A stretch of DNA of 9,762 bases, taken from the NCBI GenBank assembly GCA_945870925.1, contig CAMBTZ010000049.1, positions 1-9,762 on the forward strand. Direction: 5' to 3'. The translations under genes and the position numbers were made by a program. Source of the stretch: Chlamydia trachomatis. GTDB lineage: Bacteria; Chlamydiota; Chlamydiia; Chlamydiales; 2-12-FULL-49-11. This document shows positions 6,697 to 9,762 of this stretch, one piece after another; positions within the stretch are counted from its first letter, which is position 1, and every line of letters begins with the position of its first letter. Below the pieces are notes generated by a model. The model ran no database searches and was not told the origin of the DNA. It saw nothing but the letters and a program-made list of their open reading frames with translations.

Positions 6697-9320
6697 GTCT
6701 TATTCGTCCAATCTAAGAGGAGGCTTCTTGTGAGGTCGAGGGAGGTTTTTACGCCGGAGGGGTTTTTACCGCCAGCTTGAGCGCTATCGGGTTTGCCGCC
6801 GCCTGAGCCGTTTACGGGTTTTGCGATTTCGGGAAGGAGTTTGTTTGCGTGGAGGCCTTTAGCTACTAGATCGGGGCTGATTCTGAGGAGAAGTTGGCAT
6901 CTTTCTTCCTCTTTTGTAGCAAGAAGGAGGATTCCAGATCCAAGCCTATTCATCAGGTTGTTTGCAAGGTGTGCGAATTCATCTTTGTGTAGGGATATTT
7001 CAGAAATAATAACCGGTATTGAATTGATAACTTCTCTGTTTTTAAATAGATTTTCTTCTAAAACATTAGATTGTAGGCGGCGCATGGTTTTAAGTTCTTC
7101 TTTTGCTTTTTTCTGATCTTCAAGAAGGGCGCTGATTGTCTCTTTGGCTTTTGCAGGGGTAGTTTCAAGCTGCACGCAGAGTCTGTTTAACAGATCCTCA
7201 CGAGAGTACATATAAATTTCAGCATTTTTGCCTGTAGCGGCCTCGATTCTCCGAACGCCGGCTGCAATGCTTGATTCGCCAGTTATACGAAATAATCCGA
7301 TTTCAGGGGTGTTAGTGATGTGTGTTCCTCCGCAAAGTTCTTTAGAGAATTCACCGATAGCAACAACTCTAACTTCGCTTCCATATTTATCGCCAAAGAA
7401 TTGTTTGATCTCCTTGTGACCTTTGATAGATTCGTAGGAAGTTGTTGATGCTTTGACAAAATTGTTAGAGCTGATTTTTTCATTTACAAGCTCTTCTACA
7501 GTTCTAATTTCATCAGGAGTCATTGATTTATGATGGGAAAAGTCAAAACGAAGCCTGTCTTCTTCAACGAGGGATCCAGCTTGTCTGATATGGGAGCCTA
7601 ATACTTTGTCTAAAGCAAAGTGGAGCAGGTGGGTGGCTGTGTGATTGCGTGAGACAAGGTTTCTGTGATGTTCATTTACAGATGCATGGACAGGTTCTCC
7701 AAGAAGAAGAGTGCCTGATTCTAGCTTTCCGTTATGAAGAATAATGCCTGGATAGGGTTTTGTCGCTTTAGTTACGCTAAAAGTTGCATTGTCATGAAAT
7801 ATTGTTCCGAAGTCTCCTGATTGTCCGCCACTTTCTCCATAGAATGTACTTATATCAAGAATAAGGGAGCCTTCTGTGCCTGACTCAAGACGATCTTTGA
7901 ATTCTCCATTAACAAGAATACCGACTATGGTTCCGTTTGTGTTGAGGGTTTCATATCCGGCAAATTGCGTGTCTCCATTTTTTTCTAGGAATTCAGTATA
8001 AAGGCTCTCTTCGGCAACTTGTACATGTTTTGTTTGTGCTTTTCTTGAGCGTTCTTTTGCAGCTTCTTCAAGTATCATGTAAGAATCGAGATTAACATTT
8101 AAGCCGTTATCTTTTGCAATGAGGAGGATCTCTTCAACAGGAAATCCGTATGTGTCCTTGAGTTTAAAGGCATCTTCTCCGGAGATCTGCTTTGAATGGG
8201 TCGCTTCTTCGATGATATTGCTTAAGATGTTTCCGCCGCGTTTGAGAGTGCGGAAAAAGTTCTCTTCTTCATTTGTGAGAAGAGAGCAGATTTTTTCAGA
8301 GGATGATTTTAGTTCAGGATATTCTTGGCCCATTAGATCTAAAAGAGTAGGGAATAATTTGGCAAGAAAGGGGGTTTCAAAGCCTAGTTTTTTTCCATAG
8401 CGGACAGCTCTTCGTAAAACTTTACGTAGAACATAGCCTCTATCTAAATTGCTTGGTACGGCTCCGTCAGCGATTGTGAAGGCGAGCATTCTTAGGTGAT
8501 CGGCAATCACATGGAATGAGGGTTTATCCGATTCGTATTTATGCTTAGATAGATTTTCAACTGAGGCAATAATGGATCTAAGGACATCAGTTTCAAAGAC
8601 GGTTCTGCTATTAATTAGGAGAGATGCGATTCGTTCAAGTCCCATGCCTGTGTCAACGCATGGTTTTGGAAGGGGGTTCATATTGCCCGCTGTATCGCGA
8701 TTATATTGCATAAAGACAAGGTTCCAAAATTCAAAAAAGCGCTCGCCGTCTTTATCTTCCAGGGGAGATCTTGCTGAGCTAAAGCCTTCGCCTCTATCGA
8801 ATAAAAGTTCTGTGCATGGGCCGCAGGGGCCGGTGTCGCCCATTGACCAAAAGTTGTCTTTTGCGCCAAGACGAACAATTTTATCGGCTGAAAGATATTT
8901 TCTCCAAATCTCAAATGCTTCATCATCATCTTGATAGACTGATACCCAAAGTCTATTCATGTCGATTTTAAAAATATTAGCAGAGGCTTCAAAGGCAAAG
9001 CGGATGGCATCTTCTTTGAAGTAGTCGCCAAAAGAGAAGTTTCCGAGCATCTCGAAAAATGTGAGGTGTCTAGTTGTAAATCCTACATTATCAAGGTCAT
9101 TGTGTTTTCCGCCCACTCGGACGCATTTTTGCGAAGTAGTAGCTCTTGAGCAGTCCAGTTTTGAAGAACCTAAAAAAACAGACTTAAATTGATTCATCCC
9201 GGCATTTGTAAAAAGAATGGTTGGATCGTCGTGAGGGATTGTAGGTGAAGAGGATATAATCCTGTGGTTTTGAGCTTTAAAATAACTTAAAAATTTTTCT
9301 CTAAGCTCGCGTGTCTCCAT
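6690..9320 (-). CDS. alaS: Alanyl-tRNA synthetase
   Basis: AlaRS is the cytoplasmic class II enzyme that joins alanine to tRNA-Ala and hydrolyses Ser- and Gly-tRNA-Ala. The 876 residues equal the E. coli length. The catalytic domain (about 1-250) has motif 1 around 22-50, the motif 2 region VGGKHNDLDNVG ... FFEMLGNFSFGDYF (69-101) and motif 3 DTGMGLERI (223-231). A tRNA-recognition region follows to about 440. The editing domain (about 550-710) has both zinc-site halves: HTATH (560-564) and CGGTH (663-667). A helical region leads to the C-Ala domain, with the glycine-rich GGGKPDSAQAGGK near the end. The ATG at 9318-9320 has AAGGG (9330-9334) 9 nt upstream. It is the first gene of an alaS-mfd unit and is divergent from transketolase. 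Nothing is truncated or missing. Confidence 0.99.
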   Translation of the reverse strand: METRELREKFLSYFKAQNHRIISSSPTIPHDDPTILFTNAGMNQFKSVFLGSSKLDCSRATTSQKCVRVGGKHNDLDNVGFTTRHLTFFEMLGNFSFGDYFKEDAIRFAFEASANIFKIDMNRLWVSVYQDDDEAFEIWRKYLSADKIVRLGAKDNFWSMGDTGPCGPCTELLFDRGEGFSSARSPLEDKDGERFFEFWNLVFMQYNRDTAGNMNPLPKPCVDTGMGLERIASLLINSRTVFETDVLRSIIASVENLSKHKYESDKPSFHVIADHLRMLAFTIADGAVPSNLDRGYVLRKVLRRAVRYGKKLGFETPFLAKLFPTLLDLMGQEYPELKSSSEKICSLLTNEEENFFRTLKRGGNILSNIIEEATHSKQISGEDAFKLKDTYGFPVEEILLIAKDNGLNVNLDSYMILEEAAKERSRKAQTKHVQVAEESLYTEFLEKNGDTQFAGYETLNTNGTIVGILVNGEFKDRLESGTEGSLILDISTFYGESGGQSGDFGTIFHDNATFSVTKATKPYPGIILHNGKLESGTLLLGEPVHASVNEHHRNLVSRNHTATHLLHFALDKVLGSHIRQAGSLVEEDRLRFDFSHHKSMTPDEIRTVEELVNEKISSNNFVKASTTSYESIKGHKEIKQFFGDKYGSEVRVVAIGEFSKELCGGTHITNTPEIGLFRITGESSIAAGVRRIEAATGKNAEIYMYSREDLLNRLCVQLETTPAKAKETISALLEDQKKAKEELKTMRRLQSNVLEENLFKNREVINSIPVIISEISLHKDEFAHLANNLMNRLGSGILLLATKEEERCQLLLRISPDLVAKGLHANKLLPEIAKPVNGSGGGKPDSAQAGGKNPSGVKTSLDLTRSLLLDWTNKTC

Positions 9321-9358
9321 ACCTTTTTTCCCTTGCTAAGTTTACCATTGAAAGTGAA

Positions 9359-9367
9359 AATATAGCA
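9359..9367 (-). promoter_or_regulatory. Extended -10 promoter element for alaS-mfd
   Basis: On the minus strand TGCTATATT fits the extended -10 pattern TGnTATAAT closely. Transcription would start near 9352, leaving a leader of about 30 nt that includes the alaS ribosome binding site. No good -35 box is found 17 bp upstream, which is typical of extended -10 promoters. It lies within the 50-bp gap shared with transketolase. Confidence 0.4.
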
Positions 9368-9370
9368 TAA

Positions 9371-9762
9371 ATGGGGGTGGCAGTGGAAGAGGAAATACTT
9401 AGTGAGATTGCGGGCACGATTAGAGGGCTTTCTATGGATGCTATACAGAAGGCAAATTCGGGGCATCCCGGCCTTCCTATGGGCTGTGCAGAGATGGGAG
9501 CCTATCTTTGGGGCAAGTTTATGCATTATAACCCTAAGAATCCTAATTGGTTCAATCGCGATCGATTTGTCCTTTCAGCGGGTCACGGGTCAATGCTTCT
9601 CTATTCGGCACTCCATCTTTCTGGCTACGACCTCTCAATTGAAGATTTAAAGCAATTTCGGCAGCTAGGTTCTAAAACGCCTGGGCATCCGGAAATACTT
9701 GATACACCTGGAATTGAGGTTACAACCGGGCCTCTTGGGCAAGGTGTAGGAAATGCTGTTGG
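9371..9762 (+). CDS. tkt: Transketolase, N-terminal part (cut by window edge)
   Basis: Transketolase moves two-carbon units between sugar phosphates using thiamine diphosphate, linking the non-oxidative pentose phosphate pathway to glycolysis. The window holds 130 codons of a protein usually about 660 residues long. Diagnostic N-terminal motifs: RGLSMDAIQKANSGHPGLPMG (18-38), with the catalytic-site His in SGHPG; NRDRFVLSAGHGSMLLYSALHL (62-83); and TTGPLGQGVGNAVG at the edge, which contributes to the cofactor site. ATG at 9371 lacks a ribosome binding site. GTG at 9383 lies 5 nt after GGGGG (9373-9377) and may be the true start, removing four residues before the conserved region. The gene is divergent from alaS across 50 bp. 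The order tkt / alaS / mfd is as I recall it in C. trachomatis (CT750-CT748). Confidence 0.97.
   Translation, partial: MGVAVEEEILSEIAGTIRGLSMDAIQKANSGHPGLPMGCAEMGAYLWGKFMHYNPKNPNWFNRDRFVLSAGHGSMLLYSALHLSGYDLSIEDLKQFRQLGSKTPGHPEILDTPGIEVTTGPLGQGVGNAV

Noticed and set aside
6741..6774. Short direct repeat near GGTTTTTACGCC and GGTTTTTACCGCC
   Set aside because: It lies in the glycine/lysine-rich end of alaS (GGKNPSGVK) and is explained by repeated codons.

Overview
The window looks like part of a chlamydial chromosome, most likely from an environmental (Parachlamydia-like) member of the Chlamydiae. This is an inference from three things. The block transketolase / alaS / mfd, with alaS and mfd transcribed away from transketolase, is the arrangement I recall around CT748-CT750 of Chlamydia trachomatis. 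An EF-P gene lies close to that block, as efp_2 does in C. trachomatis. One unknown protein (2049-2828) has the long bilobed hydrophobic segment plus coiled coil typical of chlamydial inclusion-membrane proteins. The DNA is AT-rich, with very AT-rich gaps between genes. No rRNA, tRNA, CRISPR array, insertion sequence or phage gene was seen, and no gene-free stretch exceeds about 70 bp.

Layout, left to right. Bases 1-37 may hold the last codons of an upstream gene. At 70-621 (+) lies an unrecognised 183-residue protein with a C-terminal membrane anchor. It meets epmA (614-1495, -) tail to tail, and the two reading frames overlap by 8 bp. epmA is preceded by efp (1458-2021, -), and those two overlap by 38 bp in different frames, with epmA apparently starting at TTG. 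Upstream of efp are two unrecognised genes on the minus strand: the Inc-like coiled-coil membrane protein (2049-2828), with its own good promoter, and a helical, lysine-rich 213-residue protein (2881-3522) behind an extremely AT-rich gap. Then come mfd (3586-6696, -) and alaS (6690-9320, -), which overlap by 7 bp. Transketolase begins on the plus strand 50 bp from the alaS start and runs off the right edge.

How the genes work together. AlaRS charges tRNA-Ala and corrects mischarging. Mfd removes RNA polymerase stalled at DNA damage and recruits UvrA. EF-P rescues ribosomes stalled at polyproline stretches, and EpmA attaches (R)-beta-lysine to the EF-P lysine at position 34; substrate and modifying enzyme are therefore co-encoded. 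The aminomutase EpmB that would make beta-lysine is not in this window. Transketolase belongs to the non-oxidative pentose phosphate pathway.

Most of the window is ordinary housekeeping DNA. The parts worth a second look are the Inc-like gene and its promoter region, the overlapping efp/epmA pair with its TTG start, and the two other lineage-restricted genes.
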